Source: Pycnopodia helianthoides (taxonomy: Eukaryota > Echinodermata > Asteroidea > Forcipulatida > Asteriidae). From it: a DNA stretch of 64,000 nucleotides. Below, in pieces: positions 30,349-41,236 of the stretch (the stretch's first letter is position 1; each line of letters begins with the position of its first letter). The stretch lies in assembly GCA_032158295.1 (NCBI GenBank), contig CM063262.1, forward strand, positions 4,683,394-4,747,393, in the 5' to 3' direction. The translations under genes and the position numbers were made by a program. Under the pieces are notes generated by a model. That model saw only the letters and a list, made by a program, of their open reading frames with translations. It did not search any database and was not told the DNA's origin.

Positions 30349-30900
30349 TGAAGGTACTATAGGATTGGTTGAGCTGACAAAATAGTCACAGACAGCGTTC
30401 ATGTTTTGTGTGATCAACATACATGCAGGGTTCTGCCCAGGATTTCTTTAGTGGTGGAAAAATGTTTCCCTGGAAACCATTGCGAGATGGATCAGTTACA
30501 CGGTAGATCATATAAATATACTCAAATCAAAGAAGCACTCAAAATTAATGGCTTCGGATACCATCTTTACTGGTAAATACCCAATTTTACATTTCGTTAA
30601 AAACCTTTGCAAGTGTTACTTAAAGATTTGGAAAATGTGCGGTGGTCGGAAACAGAGAAAATTCTGCCAGTGGTGGTTGGGAATCCTGAGTGTTGGGCGG
30701 GTTTTCTGGCACCGACCACTGTGGGCAGAACCCTGTACATGAAATAACAAACCGGTGAAAAGTTGGCTTTTCCTTTGGGCAAGTCAGGAGAAAATAGGGA
30801 AAAAACCATGTACAGTTTTCTGAATGTACAGTAAAAATTCACATGTGAAAGTTTCAGTTGAATACAGTTGTCCACTTGCTGAGAAAAAAAGCAACACGTC
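30349..30900 (-). mobile_element. D-family element split by F element
   Basis: GGTACTATAGGATTGGTTGA, GCTGACAAAATAGTCACAGA and TTCATGTTTTGTGTGATC are D 5' sequence in reverse orientation. D sequence resumes after 30741 with AAATAACAAACCGGTGAAA, then degrades. Confidence 0.7.
30426..30735 (+). mobile_element. F element, complete, 6-bp TSD
   Basis: CAGGGTTCTGCCCAGGATTT to GTGGGCAGAACCCTG, 310 bp. TACATG at 30420-30425 and 30736-30741 is the target duplication. It lies within a D-family element. Confidence 0.93.
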
Positions 30901-31525
30901 ACTGAATTTTACACGAACATCGACCCATCAATTTTAAGCGACGGACAGCGGTTCAACGCATCTCTCCGCGACATTCATGATAAACGCTCAGAATCTGAGA
31001 AACAGTTCGCGCAGAACTGTTTCTCTCCATTCATTAAAAATTTCTCAGATGAAAATTGTGGTTTTAAAATTATCCAAACTATACTACTTGAAGGATCCTT
31101 TCTCAAAGAGTTTTCAATGCTGCAAAGCGTTGATTTCACCAAACTTTACTACATGTATGTAACTAGGATTTATCTTAGACTGTATCATAGACGTTAGGAC
31201 GCATTGAACCCTCTAAGTTGGGACGAGTTACTCATCCAACTCGTAATGGATTAACCCTAGCGCTTGTAAATTGTTGAGGTCATCTACCAAGGCCCAATTT
31301 CAAGTTGCTTAAGCACAAAGAGCTAAGCACAACAAAATTATGTCCCAGATAAGGTACCAGCCAATCTACCATCACATGTAAATTAGTGACTGGTATCCTG
31401 CCATTCTGCTAACGAGACAATTGTTAAGCAATATTTCTGCTTAAGCAGCTCTAGAAATTGGGCCCAAGTCAGTCTTTATGGTCATTAATTTTGGAGAATT
31501 TGCCGATCTACAACTCTACCTTTAA
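30840..31525 (+). mobile_element. G-family element split by B element
   Basis: CAGTTGTCCACTTGCTGAGA, a hairpin with arms GAGAAACAGTTC (30997-31008) and GAACTGTTTCTC (31014-31025) around GCGCA, and ATTATCCAAACTATACTACT are G sequence. The G 3' end (CTTTATGGTCATTAATTTTG, CTCTACCTTTAA) appears only at 31470-31525, beyond a B element. Confidence 0.65.
31291..31465. mobile_element. B element, both ends
   Basis: GGCCCAATTTCAAGTTGCTT at the left and GCAGCTCTAGAAATTGGGCC at the right. Contains ACCAGCCAATCTACCATCAC and GACTGGTATCCTGC. Confidence 0.85.
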
Positions 31526-31859
31526 GTGTCTTTTGTCGTCCCCCCCCCCCCCGCTATTTAAAATTTGAACAGTTTTCTTTTTCATTGACGCGAAATAGTA
31601 GTATGTATGTTATTGTCTAAGAGCAATTTGATACCCCACATTCAAAAGTTAGAGCAAATTTGGACACTCTTTCCCAAAATAGTGAAAGAACGGTTTGATT
31701 TAGAGTGAAAATACAAGGCTTTTGAGTCTGCAAACAAGGGTCTCCCCTTGCTGTGAATATTCCCATGTTTACAAACTGTCTGAACTGGTATATATCTGGT
31801 GAATTGAAGGCACAAACTGCACGAAAATAGACTCGTATAGTGGCGCAGTTTCTACGAAA
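31526..31859. other. unassigned sequence
   Basis: A 13-C run at 31540. A minus frame at 31617-31898 has no domain. Confidence 0.35.
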
Positions 31860-32180
31860 ATACAAGATTGTTGACGGCTCAAACATCCGGGGACACATTT
31901 TTGAATACCAATCGGGGTTCCCCCCAGGACTTCTTCAAAACTGGACCCAAATCCTGCAAGTTTGGCCGAAGCACGCTGAATTGAAACAAAGTCCTTGGGA
32001 TGTTTTCTACTACTTGGTGTTTATCTTTGGTTTTGAAAAGCCCTACCATGCAATCTGGGGCATTCTAAATGGATTCATCTCGATGATTTTTTTGGTGAAT
32101 TTGTATAATCTCAAGTAAAACAGCGCATCGAACACGATGTGCGCGTATCAGCACGCCCTTTGCGCGTATATTCCCCGGTA
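31860..32180 (+). repeat. N repeat, copy 2
   Basis: An open frame of 92 codons (31840-32118) includes YLVFIFGFEKPYHAIWGILN, similar to the minus-strand translation at 25136-25300. Similarity at protein level in two diverged copies hints at a former coding element. Confidence 0.45.
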
Positions 32181-32574
32181 CCCTCGCTTCTGAACGGGGG
32201 AGAAACCATGGCATTATCCAGTTTCTATCCCAGTACCTTTGACCTTTCGGTTGTCAATTTCACAATGAATGGGGGTCTCTGTGCCTGTACCAGCTTTCTT
32301 TAAAAAACACACAATTTCAGGCTGTCAGAAGTGTGCATACTAGGCCTAAGTGCACACCAGCAGCCAACTGTGATCCAGTAACAGTCACAAAAGCCTGTTA
32401 AAAATTCATGATGGAAGAAAAAAGAGAAAAAAAAGGAGACCAGTCTAGCCTGGTGATACCTCTTATCGTTCTCACTGTTTATAAATGTCAAACGATTGAG
32501 GGCAAACTGGAAGGGGTGAGATTGTATACAAACTAAACATCCTGAAAATGTGAGAAATGTTTCCTCTTGATGTG
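32181..32574. other. unassigned sequence
   Basis: No feature recognised. Confidence 0.35.
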
Positions 32575-32782
32575 AAGATAAAACCGTTGAATTTAAAATT
32601 GTAAACTTGGGTGTGATCCCTGGATACATGGCAGTTAACGGTTGTATGGCTTCTGACTGGCACCCCGAACAAAGATATTGACAAAATAGGGAGACTACCA
32701 ACATAGGGCTAGATAGCTCAGTTGGTAGAACGCCGGTACGTTAATCCGGAGGCATGCAGTTGGTTCAAATCCCGCTCTAGTC
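32575..32782 (+). mobile_element. S1 SINE, body and tRNA-Lys-like head
   Basis: The tRNA-like part (32706-32782) reads GGGCTAGATAGCTCAGTTGG, an anticodon arm CCGG-TACGTTAAT-CCGG, and GGTTCAAATCCCGCTC, with acceptor bases GGCTAGA/TCTAGTC pairing imperfectly. The position before the would-be anticodon is C instead of the near-invariant T, and the anticodon stem has a T-T mismatch. The body at 32575-32690 matches 1826-1925. It is a SINE, not a working tRNA gene. Confidence 0.78.
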
Positions 32783-33391
32783 AATTTTTCTTTGTTCAAC
32801 CCCATACGAATTTAAAATTGGTTACATTATAGAGGTCTCTATATATCACTCTTCATAATTTCATCTAAAACATTTGAAGGTTTGGTTGACATGGGCAGAG
32901 TATTTCATGCCATTGTTGTCTCCTCCAGGAAAATCCGAAGGCACAGGAAGATCAAAGAAATATCATGAAATCAGCAAAAAAAATCCCTGATAAATTTCAT
33001 GGCTGAACACAAATTAAAAGTCATCTTGGTTTTTTTTTTTTGTCATTCGTGGCAAGTCACGGCAGTAAACTACTTGCCAATGTCTACGACAAAAAAAAAA
33101 CACACAATGAATATGGTGGCCGAGGTCCCAATTAAACGCATATACAAGTATGGACTATGAGTGTGGTTGCACTCACTTGCACTCACACGCCCTAAAAATG
33201 ATGCTATGCACTCATATAACTGTCCAAAGAATCACAATTTAAAGTGGATTATCAAAACATTTTGGGGGGAAAAGCACAACTTTATTTACGGCTGCAGGAA
33301 ATGAACTTTGATGGTGAGATTTATTTGCTTTGATCATGTGACAAAAATAACAGACCATGAATCCCTTTTTGAGATCCGGAATGTGTACATG
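32783..33391. other. unassigned sequence
   Basis: AT-rich; nothing recognised. Confidence 0.4.
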
Positions 33392-33831
33392 CAGGGCTTG
33401 AATTTTTTTATTATCATTTTTTTTTGGGGGGGGGGGAGGGGGTAAATGCCAACCATGGGGATTGTAGCTCAGAATGTTTACTGGACCAGAATTGTTTTTA
33501 CAAGACCAGTATCAAAATGAGAAAAAAAAAACTTCCTGACAGTGAGTTGTGTTGATGTTTTTCTCTAGCACCAAGACTTATAAAGGAACATTATCTCATT
33601 TGTCTTTATGGATACTAAATATACTTTACTCAATAGAATGGAAAGGTATTTTATCAAAATCAACATTTGAACATATTTGGTTTTCGTTTGAGATACATGT
33701 ATTACACAGTGAGGTATTATTGCTCAATTGAAAAACACAAGACCGACAGACTTGTCCGGTCATGAGTTTACTGGCCCGACATTAGAACTACTGGCCTCGG
33801 GCCTGCGGTCCAGAGTCAAATTTGAGCCCAG
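33392..33831 (+). mobile_element. J element
   Basis: CAGGGCTTGAATTTT at the left, GTCAAATTTGAGCCCAG at the right, with a poly-G block, ACTGGACCAGAATTG and GGCCTCGGGCCTGCGGTC. No clear target duplication. Confidence 0.82.
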
Positions 33832-33844
33832 TGATATGAGTCTG

Positions 33845-34065
33845 CAGAGGTAACAAATGCTTCGCGATAAGTGTCTGTGTTTTTGACGTGCGTTACACAA
33901 CACACGGGACCAACGTTCCATCCGAAGGAAGAAGCAATAATGGTTAAGTGTCTTGCTTTGAAGGACAAAAGTGTCAAGACCGGGACTCGAACCCACACTC
34001 TGCTGATCAGCAACACCCAGAGCTCGAGTCCAATGCTCTTAACCGCTCCACGCCACGGAGGAAAT
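33845..34065 (-). mobile_element. S3 SINE, Leu-like tRNA head
   Basis: Minus strand: GGCGTGGAGCGGTTAAGAGC (box A), then GTGTGGGTTCGAGTCCCGGT (box B), the best preserved S3 head. The body includes the complement of ACGTGCGTTACACAACACAC. It lies 14 bp from the end of a J element. Confidence 0.8.
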
Positions 34066-34929
34066 TACTACATTCCTTCGGAGAAGAAAATTGAAGGCTT
34101 GGCTTTGTGAATACTTCAGAGCATTTTTTTTATCAAGTTTCAAAAAGAGCAGGATGGAAAAGAAGCTTCCAGCTGGACCAGCTCCATTATCTGGGGATGC
34201 TATGTTTCCTCCTTTGTGATTCAGACCAGACTGATCAAGATGTTGCAATAAGCCTGAGAAAACAATGGACTTTTGGAATTGCCCTGTTGTCGTGACTTGC
34301 GCTTTCTACAAGAGTTTGAGTGATGTGACTTTGAACGTCCCCCACCCCCCACGATTGGAAGCAGATGTTGCTTTTTATGCTTAGCAATTAAATTCATGAC
34401 CACAAAAAAATATTATTGCGTTAGAGAAGACAATTCTTACAAGCATTTACTTCTCCCGATATTTTGTCTGGCCTTAAAGTAAACATTACCACAAACACTG
34501 AGCTGGAAATATTTTAGAATGTAAGAGAGCCCCTGGCAGGACATATTTTGTGTAATAGTATCCAAGCGGACAAATGGAATGTATGGCCATTTCAGAAATG
34601 TTGGAAGAGATGAAGATAATGGGATGTCCCTCATGAAAGAATTCTATGCACAGAAAGACAAGATTAATTTTTACTGGTTTTCTTGTAGTCCAACTGTACA
34701 GAGTTCTGTGTATGTACGACAGAGAGAAATTAGGAATCGGCGACAGGAACAATAGGCCTACATATTGCCATGACGCTCTAAAATTTAATATAGGAGTCCT
34801 ACATGGATAACTATAGGACGATCGGGACGCTTCGCAGCGTCATTTCCAAAATAATCTATCCGCTTGTTGTCCAAACGGGGCAAGGTCGCATCAAGGTGGA
34901 CAAGGTTGGTGTCTGTTCACATAAAGTTG
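34066..34929. other. unassigned sequence
   Basis: Several short overlapping frames on both strands, none with a domain. Confidence 0.35.
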
Positions 34930-35095
34930 CAGGCCTGGAATTACACAGAGGCCACGGAGGCCATGGCCTTCGTTGCCCTGCTCTTGGCCTAGGTGCCCCT
35001 TCAAAAGTTGCCCATAGACTTTAAGATTTTCCAATGGAAGTGCCCTTTGCAAAATGAAAATGGCCTTGCCCTCTCAACATGAAATTCCAGGCCTG
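34930..35095 (+). mobile_element. A element, complete, 6-bp TSD
   Basis: CAGGCCTGGAATTACA and TGAAATTCCAGGCCTG form a 16-bp inverted repeat with one mismatch. AAGTTG flanks at 34924-34929 and 35096-35101. Length 166 bp; the best preserved copy here. Confidence 0.93.
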
Positions 35096-35101
35096 AAGTT
35101 G

Positions 35102-35407
35102 TCCATGATGTTTTTATCTAATTTGGGGGGGGGGATTTTGTTTATGCTTGTCGCAGATTACAATCATTCAGTGAAATCTGGCTTTCCTATTTCACTTGCG
35201 GCTTCACCTCATGATATATTGGAACAGTCCAGATTGCATCTCATGTTTATATTGACGATTGCACTCATAATGTGCATCCAATAATTGTATGTGTTCAGCA
35301 CATTGCCCGTTTCTTGAGGATCTTCTTTTTTTTTTTGCTCAATGTTGATTTGTAATAATTTGTCTACAGCCATAGGCCTATATCTAACTTTCTTAAACAA
35401 GTTAGCA
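35102..35407. other. unassigned sequence
   Basis: No feature recognised. Confidence 0.35.
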
Positions 35408-35685
35408 GGGCCCAATGTCATGGCTTAGCTTACTGCAGAATTCTGAGCTTACTCATCCCTATAAAGCACATCACTCTGTGGGATTTAAGTACGGAATTCC
35501 ACGGAAAGCAGAGCCATGAAATTGAGCCCAGGGCCCAATTTCATAGAGCTGCTTAAGCAAAAAATCTTGCTTAACAAGTTTCCGCTGAGCATGGTAGTTT
35601 GGCCGCTAACCTCATTCTGGTAAGCATAATTTCGTTGTGCTTAGCTACTTTTTGTGCTTTAAAGCAGCTCTTTGAAATTGGGCAC
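35408..35685. mobile_element. two adjoining B-type fragments
   Basis: The first (35408-35530) reads GGGCCCAATGTCATGGCTTA to AAATTGAGCCC. The second (35531-35685) starts GGGCCCAATTTCATAGAGCT and ends TTTGAAATTGGGCAC. They abut through CAGGGCCC. Confidence 0.7.
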
Positions 35686-35693
35686 AGGGCCCT

Positions 35694-35921
35694 GCTAAAT
35701 GCAACAGTATGCACATAATTGCTGACTTGGCTAAAATGCAACAAATTCCATCAAGGTATGAATTTGAGTTGACTGCCAAATACAACAAAATGCAACACCG
35801 ATGTGAAGTCACTTGACTGTTAAATGCAACAAATTCAGTCAAAGAATGACATCTCAGTTGACTGCCAAATGCAACGGATTACAACATTTATTACCATTTG
35901 GTGCCTATTGTTGCATTTAGC
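35694..35921. mobile_element. 228-bp element with 13-bp TIR
   Basis: GCTAAATGCAACA (35694-35706) and TGTTGCATTTAGC (35909-35921) are perfect inverted repeats. AAATGCAAC or close variants recur about six times inside, together with GTTGACTGCCAAATRCAAC. No coding capacity and no target duplication found. Confidence 0.75.
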
Positions 35922-35989
35922 AAGGTAAGGGTTTTAATTGTCGAGTTAGTGGTAGACGCATTATACAAGCCTGATATTTTGTCCTCAAA

Positions 35990-36400
35990 CATTTTTATCG
36001 AGTTCAAGAGCTGACCTACATACACACCGTGTCGGCTTTAATAGATTTTTCAGGCTGTTTAATCCGATGTGTATCATATTTTGTCCAAGGGCGAAATTTT
36101 CTTCTTTTTTTGAATCGGAAATCAGATTAAAGTAGGAAGAATATCATACCTGATTATAACAAGCCCTCAGCAACCCCAGCTCTCCAAACCAACAACTGTC
36201 ATTTTTATCCAGTTCAAGGGTTGACCTACATACACACCGTGTCGGCTTTAATAAATTTTTCAGGCTGTTTAATCATATTTTTTTTCAAATATTTTCCAAC
36301 GGCAAAAAAATTAAATAAACAAAATGGGAAATCAGACTTAAGTAGGAAGAATATCTTGCCTGATTTTAACGGGCCCTCAAGCAACCCCAGCTCCCTGGGA
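35990..36400. repeat. 200-bp tandem duplication of M repeat
   Basis: GACCTACATACACACCGTGT occurs at 36012 and 36222; both units continue GGCTTTAATARATTTTTCAG, GTAGGAAGAATATC, GCAACCCCAGCTC. The first unit has an extra segment near 36066. The long open frame 36221-36766 arises across unit 2 and ends inside a C element. Confidence 0.8.
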
Positions 36401-36736
36401 GTGATAGTCCAAACCCAACCACCGTCAGTTTCCGAGGTATACACTACTAAACACAACCAGCCCCCCTCACCAGACTATTTGACCTGTTACACTCCCTCTG
36501 GGACCCCCCATCCATTGTCTTTCCAGATCCTGAACGATGGAAGGAATTACCGAGGAGGAAACTCCAATTATCACACGCCGATTCTTAAACTCCGGGACAT
36601 TTCAAGATTCCCTGTCAGGGCCAATTACACAGTTATTAGGAGAGATCCAGCTTTCAGTTTGATGCGGGTTGTCAAAATATTAAAAGCTGCAAAAAAAAAA
36701 AAAAAACCTGTCAAGGAAACAGTCAAAGGTGGTACC
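36401..36736. other. unassigned sequence in a long open frame
   Basis: This is the non-repeat part of the 181-codon frame starting at 36221. The peptide is rich in Pro, Ser and Thr here and then poly-Lys, with no domain. I regard it as chance openness. Confidence 0.25.
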
Positions 36737-37098
36737 TTAAAGGAACATTACAGAATTGGTACATAAAACTTACACGGTCTAATGATGATGATAGTAGAAA
36801 ACATCCCTTGAAATATTTCTGTCTGAAATGACATATTTGATGAGAAATGAATAAACTAATTTTCCGATTGGAGTTTATCGCTCAGTGAGCGTTTTATTCG
36901 TTTGTTGAACCTATATGATTTCATGCAAATGTGTAATCGGTTTTTCACTATTTTCTCGTGACCCTGGTGGCCGATCGATCTCAAACTTCTACAGGTTTGT
37001 CAGTTTATGTATACATGGTATATGGTGGATTACATAAAGTGCTTACACTGCAAGCAACTGTTTTATTAGCAAAAACCAATTCTGTAATGTTCCTTTAA
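36737..37098 (-). mobile_element. TTAA MITE, C family, intact ends
   Basis: TTAA at 36737-36740 and 37095-37098. Internal order is reversed relative to 15020 (ACTTACACGGTCTAATGATG first, GCAACTGTTTTATTAGCAAA last). CGCTCAGTGAGCG is central. Confidence 0.93.
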
Positions 37099-37184
37099 CC
37101 GTCTGGATTTAAGAAGGCCACAGGAATAGTATGATGGTCCAACGACAAAACCTACTCAGTTGCTGCTCCAGCAAGTAGTTATAG

Positions 37185-37330
37185 CAAGGTTTCAGCCAGG
37201 ATTTGGTAAAAGGGTGTCCAAATTTGCTGGAAATTTAAAAACTGGGTGTCCAAATTGTTCAGTTACAATACATGTAAATGACAGATATAACAGGGTGTCT
37301 AAATTTAAAACAGGGTGTCCAAAAGAAGGG
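37185..37330 (+). repeat. K repeat
   Basis: AAGGTTTCAGCCAGGATTTG, then AAAGGGTGTCCAAATTTGCT, CTGGGTGTCCAAATTGTTCA and CAGGGTGTCCAAAAG. It matches 14223-14390, which lies inside a J element, and here too it runs straight into J. Confidence 0.75.
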
Positions 37331-37707
37331 AAAAAATCCACCAGACCACAGGGCTTGTAGCTCAAAGTTTTTTTACTGGGCAATAATTTTTTAAATTGTA
37401 TACAGTTTAAAAATACAACAAACTGTTTATATTGAACAAGCACAAAGCAAAGATTTGAATCTCATAATGTCTTAACTGGGTAAGTGTATTTCGATACACA
37501 ACCGATTTGAAAAAGTATCTTATCGGACTCAAAGTCAACATTCGAATATCCGTTTTTTAAATAGTACACAGTGAGGTGCAAGTATTATTATTCAATTGAA
37601 AAGTTTACACAAGACCACCGGCCAGACTTGTCCAGTCCTGAGTGTACTGGCCCTACACTAAAATCACTTGCCTCGGGCCTGTGGTCCAGTGTAAGTTTTA
37701 TGCCCTG
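37331..37707 (+). mobile_element. J element lacking left end
   Basis: Starts at AAATCCACCAGACCACAGGG directly after K and ends GTAAGTTTTATGCCCTG. Contains CAAGACCACCGGCCAGACTT. Confidence 0.75.
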
Positions 37708-37732
37708 GATAGGATCTATTGCCCTTTGACCT

Positions 37733-37905
37733 CAGGCCTGGGGGTTATATGGAGGGGGGGGGGTCTCTGTTTCCCTGGTCTTGGCCTTGGTGCCCTTTCA
37801 AAAGTTTCCCTTAGACATTGAACAGATTTTTTTCCAATGGAAGTGCCCTTTAGCAAAATGAAAAAATGACCTTTCCCTCTCAGAGATGAAATTCTAGGCT
37901 AGGTA
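37733..37905 (+). mobile_element. A element
   Basis: CAGGCCTGGGGGTTATATGG at the left; GTCTTGGCCTTGGTGCCC, CCAATGGAAGTGCCC and GAAATTCTAGGCT at the right end. Confidence 0.8.
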
Positions 37906-38074
37906 CCTCACGTACATTGTACAACACTCATGCCAGCAGCTCATGGCTACAGTTTTAACTATAGTGTGTTGGCTAGAATTACTCTTCGAAGCTATCTGGG
38001 TTCCCACAAGAACGTGCCTTTCAGTTTTATGTTGGTTAATACAAGAGCACCACCGATGAATCACAACTGCATTT

Positions 38075-38428
38075 CTGGCCTGGAATTTCATCTTTGAGAG
38101 GGGCAAGGTCACGTTCATTTTCGCTAAGGGCACTTCCCTTGGAAAATCATAAAGTCTATGGGAGACTGTTGAAAGGCACCAAGGCTAAGACCAGAGCCCA
38201 ATTTCATAAAGCCGCTTAAGCAGACAATTTCGCTTACAAATTGTGTGCTTAGCAAAAACTAGCAGGATACCAGTCAGAAATGGTGCATGTAACATGGTAT
38301 TTTGGCTGGTAACCTTATTCTGGTAAGCAGAATTTTGTTGTGCTTAGCTAATTTTGGCGCTTTAGCAGCTCTATGAAATTGGGCCCTGGAGCAACAGAGG
38401 CCATGGCCTCCGTATAGTTTCAGACCTG
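38075..38428 (-). mobile_element. A element split by B element
   Basis: TCTGGCCTGGAATTTCATCT to AGGCACCAAGGCTAAGACCA, then after the B insertion, AGCAACAGAGGCCATGGCCT to TTTCAGACCTG. Both halves are in the right order for one A element. Confidence 0.85.
38194..38386. mobile_element. B element inside A element
   Basis: GAGCCCAATTTCATAAAGCC at the left and AGCTCTATGAAATTGGGCCC at the right; both B ends complete, 193 bp. Confidence 0.88.
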
Positions 38429-38677
38429 CATGCAACAAATATACAGGGCATTTCGTGTGGAATCATTGTCTGTGAAACAAGTCAAATGTTTTTTCCAAAA
38501 AATGTGCCGTCACTGTAGCTTGCATGACATCATTTTGTTGTAAGTGTTCATTAGGGTTCATTATCTTGGTGTACTGTTTACAGATCCTGTTTCTAGTCAA
38601 ACAACGACAGAATCAACAGGAATAGATGCTTTAGGGGAAACCCCTAACAGAGAACCACAATTTGAATTTGTTGTTCC

Positions 38678-38993
38678 TTAAAGGCAGAGTATAACTTTAG
38701 TAATTACTCCATAAATTAATGATCGTCAAAACTTACTTGGTAAAGAGCACTGGAGAGCTGTTGATATTATAAAGCATTGTTAGAAACGAAACCCTTTGAA
38801 GTAATGTAGTTTTAGAGAAAGAGGCAATTTTTCACCAAACAATTTGAATCTGAGAAAAAAAAATCATGTGATGACGTCATTATGACATCATTTTAAAATT
38901 TACAAGAACTTGCCAGTATCTAACAACCTACTAAGTTCCAACATGATCGCACTAATACTTCGGGAGATATACGACTTCGAAAAAGGCACCTTT
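38678..38993 (+). mobile_element. H-like TTAA element, diverged 3' half
   Basis: TTAAAGGCAGAGTATAACTT, AACTTACTTGGTAAAGAGCA and GAAGTAATGTAGTTTTAGAG match H. The 3' half is different and contains GATGACGTCATTATGACATC before ending GGCACCTTTAA. Confidence 0.65.
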
Positions 38994-39680
38994 AATGCCG
39001 CGTCACGTGACCCCCGATGACATCATTGATCTGAAATTTCACACATATGATGGCTGCCTGACGGTCAACATATGTGTAAATTTTGAAGTGATTACTCAAA
39101 ACTTCCCCACACACACCTTCAAAAAGTCCATTTTGAACAGTTTTCAACCTGCCGCTAGAGGGCGCTCGTGTGTATCATGAAGTCATCGGTACTTTTTTTA
39201 AATGCACACCCTTGCCAGACACTAACATTGTTGAAAGCATGTTCATAACATTTAGCACTTTTGAATTACAAGGTACTTCAGGTTTCGACTGGAAGTATAG
39301 GTCAAGTAAGGTCACGCACACTGAATAAAATGAAGACCTAATTTATCCCTATACAATCCCACAAACAGCAACCTACGGTCTCTTGTGGTTGATTTGATAC
39401 GGATTTTCAAATATTTAAAATAGAAACCTTTAAGATGACGTCACGTGACAGGTGATGACGTCATCATGACATCATTGTTTGCGGGGCCTTATTGCACCAA
39501 TGCCTTTCATCACTGAAAGTTTCATTGCAATTGCTCTTTAGGAACTATGCAAAAGGCCGCTTAGAACGAATCGTGCGTTATGTCAATGACTTCCTATCTG
39601 AAACAGACAAATTAAAAAAATAATACAAAAACTTTAACAAAAACAAGAGCTGTTTCGCTGCGCTGCGCTACGAAACAGCT
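38994..39680. promoter_or_regulatory. CRE palindromes and CTCF-like motif
   Basis: TGACGTCA-type sites occur in AGATGACGTCACGTGACAGG and GTGATGACGTCATCATGACA (39434-39470), with GCGTCACGTGACC near 39000. CCGCTAGAGGGCGC at 39152-39165 matches the CTCF core consensus closely. At 39648-39680 AGCTGTTTCG pairs with CGAAACAGCT. All are motif matches; part may belong to an uncharacterised repeat. Confidence 0.4.
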
Positions 39681-39900
39681 AATAAGAAAAGTTTGTTCTA
39701 CTTTACATATTTCATTTGCTTAATATATCATGTAAACTGGTCCCCTGACTTCATTCCTTCATCAGACAGACTTTAGTATTTAAGTGTAATTGGTTTTAAC
39801 ATACGATTACCAGGCACAAACAAAGGTACATTATGTTAGCTGGTACACGCGCTTGAGCATCATGGTTGAACTTACACAGTGCGACAGGCAACCAGCCGAC

Positions 39901-39978
39901 AGGTCAAAGGTACATCACCAGGGATATGACAGGCCGCCGGTATCTGGCGTATGTCAAGAGCCTCAAGATGTGACGTCA
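39901..39978 (+). promoter_or_regulatory. DR1-like plus CRE module, copy 1
   Basis: AGGTCAAAGGTAC (39901-39913) is a direct repeat of AGGTCA-like half-sites with 1-bp spacing, as bound by HNF4/RXR-type nuclear receptors. TGACGTCA follows at 39971-39978. Between them lies CCGGTATCTGGCGTA. The module recurs at 44626-44710. Confidence 0.45.
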
Positions 39979-40079
39979 GACATTCAGCTCTCTCCCTCTG
40001 CAGAGAGCGTGCATACATGTATTGGCTACCGGCCAAGGTCTTGCGGTTTTGGAGTCAGACTTGCTTAGTCATACCCAGG

Positions 40080-41236
40080 GTCAGTGGAGGGGGCTTCCCC
40101 CCTGGTATCTTTATACAGACTTTTTTTTCCTCTTTCTTCTACATGTTAACGTCTTGTCTGGTGATGATTCATCTATGACACTCGCAATGTTGCTGATGGA
40201 TTACATTGTCAATTTAATGACGGGTCAGCAAAAAAAAAAGTTGCAACAACATTTCTTTTGAGACAAAGCGTGATTGGTGATTTTTTTCTTCTTCACTGCC
40301 TTGCATAATTTGGTGCTTGAAAAAAAGGGAGGAGCATTTTATTCAGTACAAAGGGCTGACCTACATACGACTGGTATGTAGGTTTTCAGGCCTCAAAATA
40401 ACCAACGGCACCCACAGCAATTGCCGTGGTGCCCTGTGCTTTGTGTTTATTGAAAACTAGAGGATAGGAATGAATTTCATTCTTCCAAAAAGTAATGAAA
40501 CTCATGACAAAACACGTTAAGTTTTTTTCACTGCAGCCGGGAGAAGAATCTAATCATCGAGATATTTGTCATACCAGATTCACAGACACATTACTCGGCC
40601 CGCCAAAATATTTACATGGCACTGGCAGACAGTGCATATCATGTTTAAAAAGATCGTTTGAACTTTCAAGTCTCTGGTCTGGTTATCATCAGATGTCTTC
40701 CCTAGACCAGCCTTTGGTGCTGGATATGTGGCATGGTGTATCCCCCTCCCTGCTATTTTGTGTCTCCTTTGTGTTCTGGGAATATCAGGAATTCCTTAGA
40801 GGATTTTAGGGATGGGGGGGGGGGTGGCTTCTGTACAAGATGCAAAGAGTATGTTTAAGTATGGGAACATTTGGAGGGGGGAGACACCCTCTGCCACATA
40901 TCTGGCATGGTGTAACAATAATAGTCAATTTTCTCTCTCAGACGAAAAGATTTCTCTGGACGAAAAATTGATGGTGAGATAAAGTTCGTAAACATCAGCT
41001 TCCGAATGGACAAAAAATATTCGTTCATTTTTGTATCAAGCGGGATTTCTTTTGTAATTGTCAAAGACTATATACTCTATGTCATCCCAATATAATGCAA
41101 TGACAGGCCTGTGACCTGTAAGGGGGTACTTCTACGTCTGTACAAGAGGAAAAGAGTGCGTTTAAAGTATGGAAACATTTGGGGGGGGGGGGACCGACAC
41201 ACCCTCAGTCACATAGCGCGCATGATTTACAGACCA
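40080..41236. other. unassigned, with M fragment
   Basis: AAAGGGCTGACCTACATACG at about 40356 is M-like. A frame at 40495-40809 (104 codons) has no domain. Poly-G runs at 40814-40823 and 41178-41189. Confidence 0.35.

Noticed and set aside
32706..32782. Possible tRNA-Lys or tRNA-Asn gene.
   Set aside because: Loss of the conserved T before the anticodon, a mismatched anticodon stem, and an attached SINE body shared with 1826-1925.
36221..36766. Longest open frame in the window (181 codons).
   Set aside because: It begins in a duplicated M repeat and ends inside the inverted end of a C element; the middle is Pro/Ser-rich then poly-Lys with no domain.
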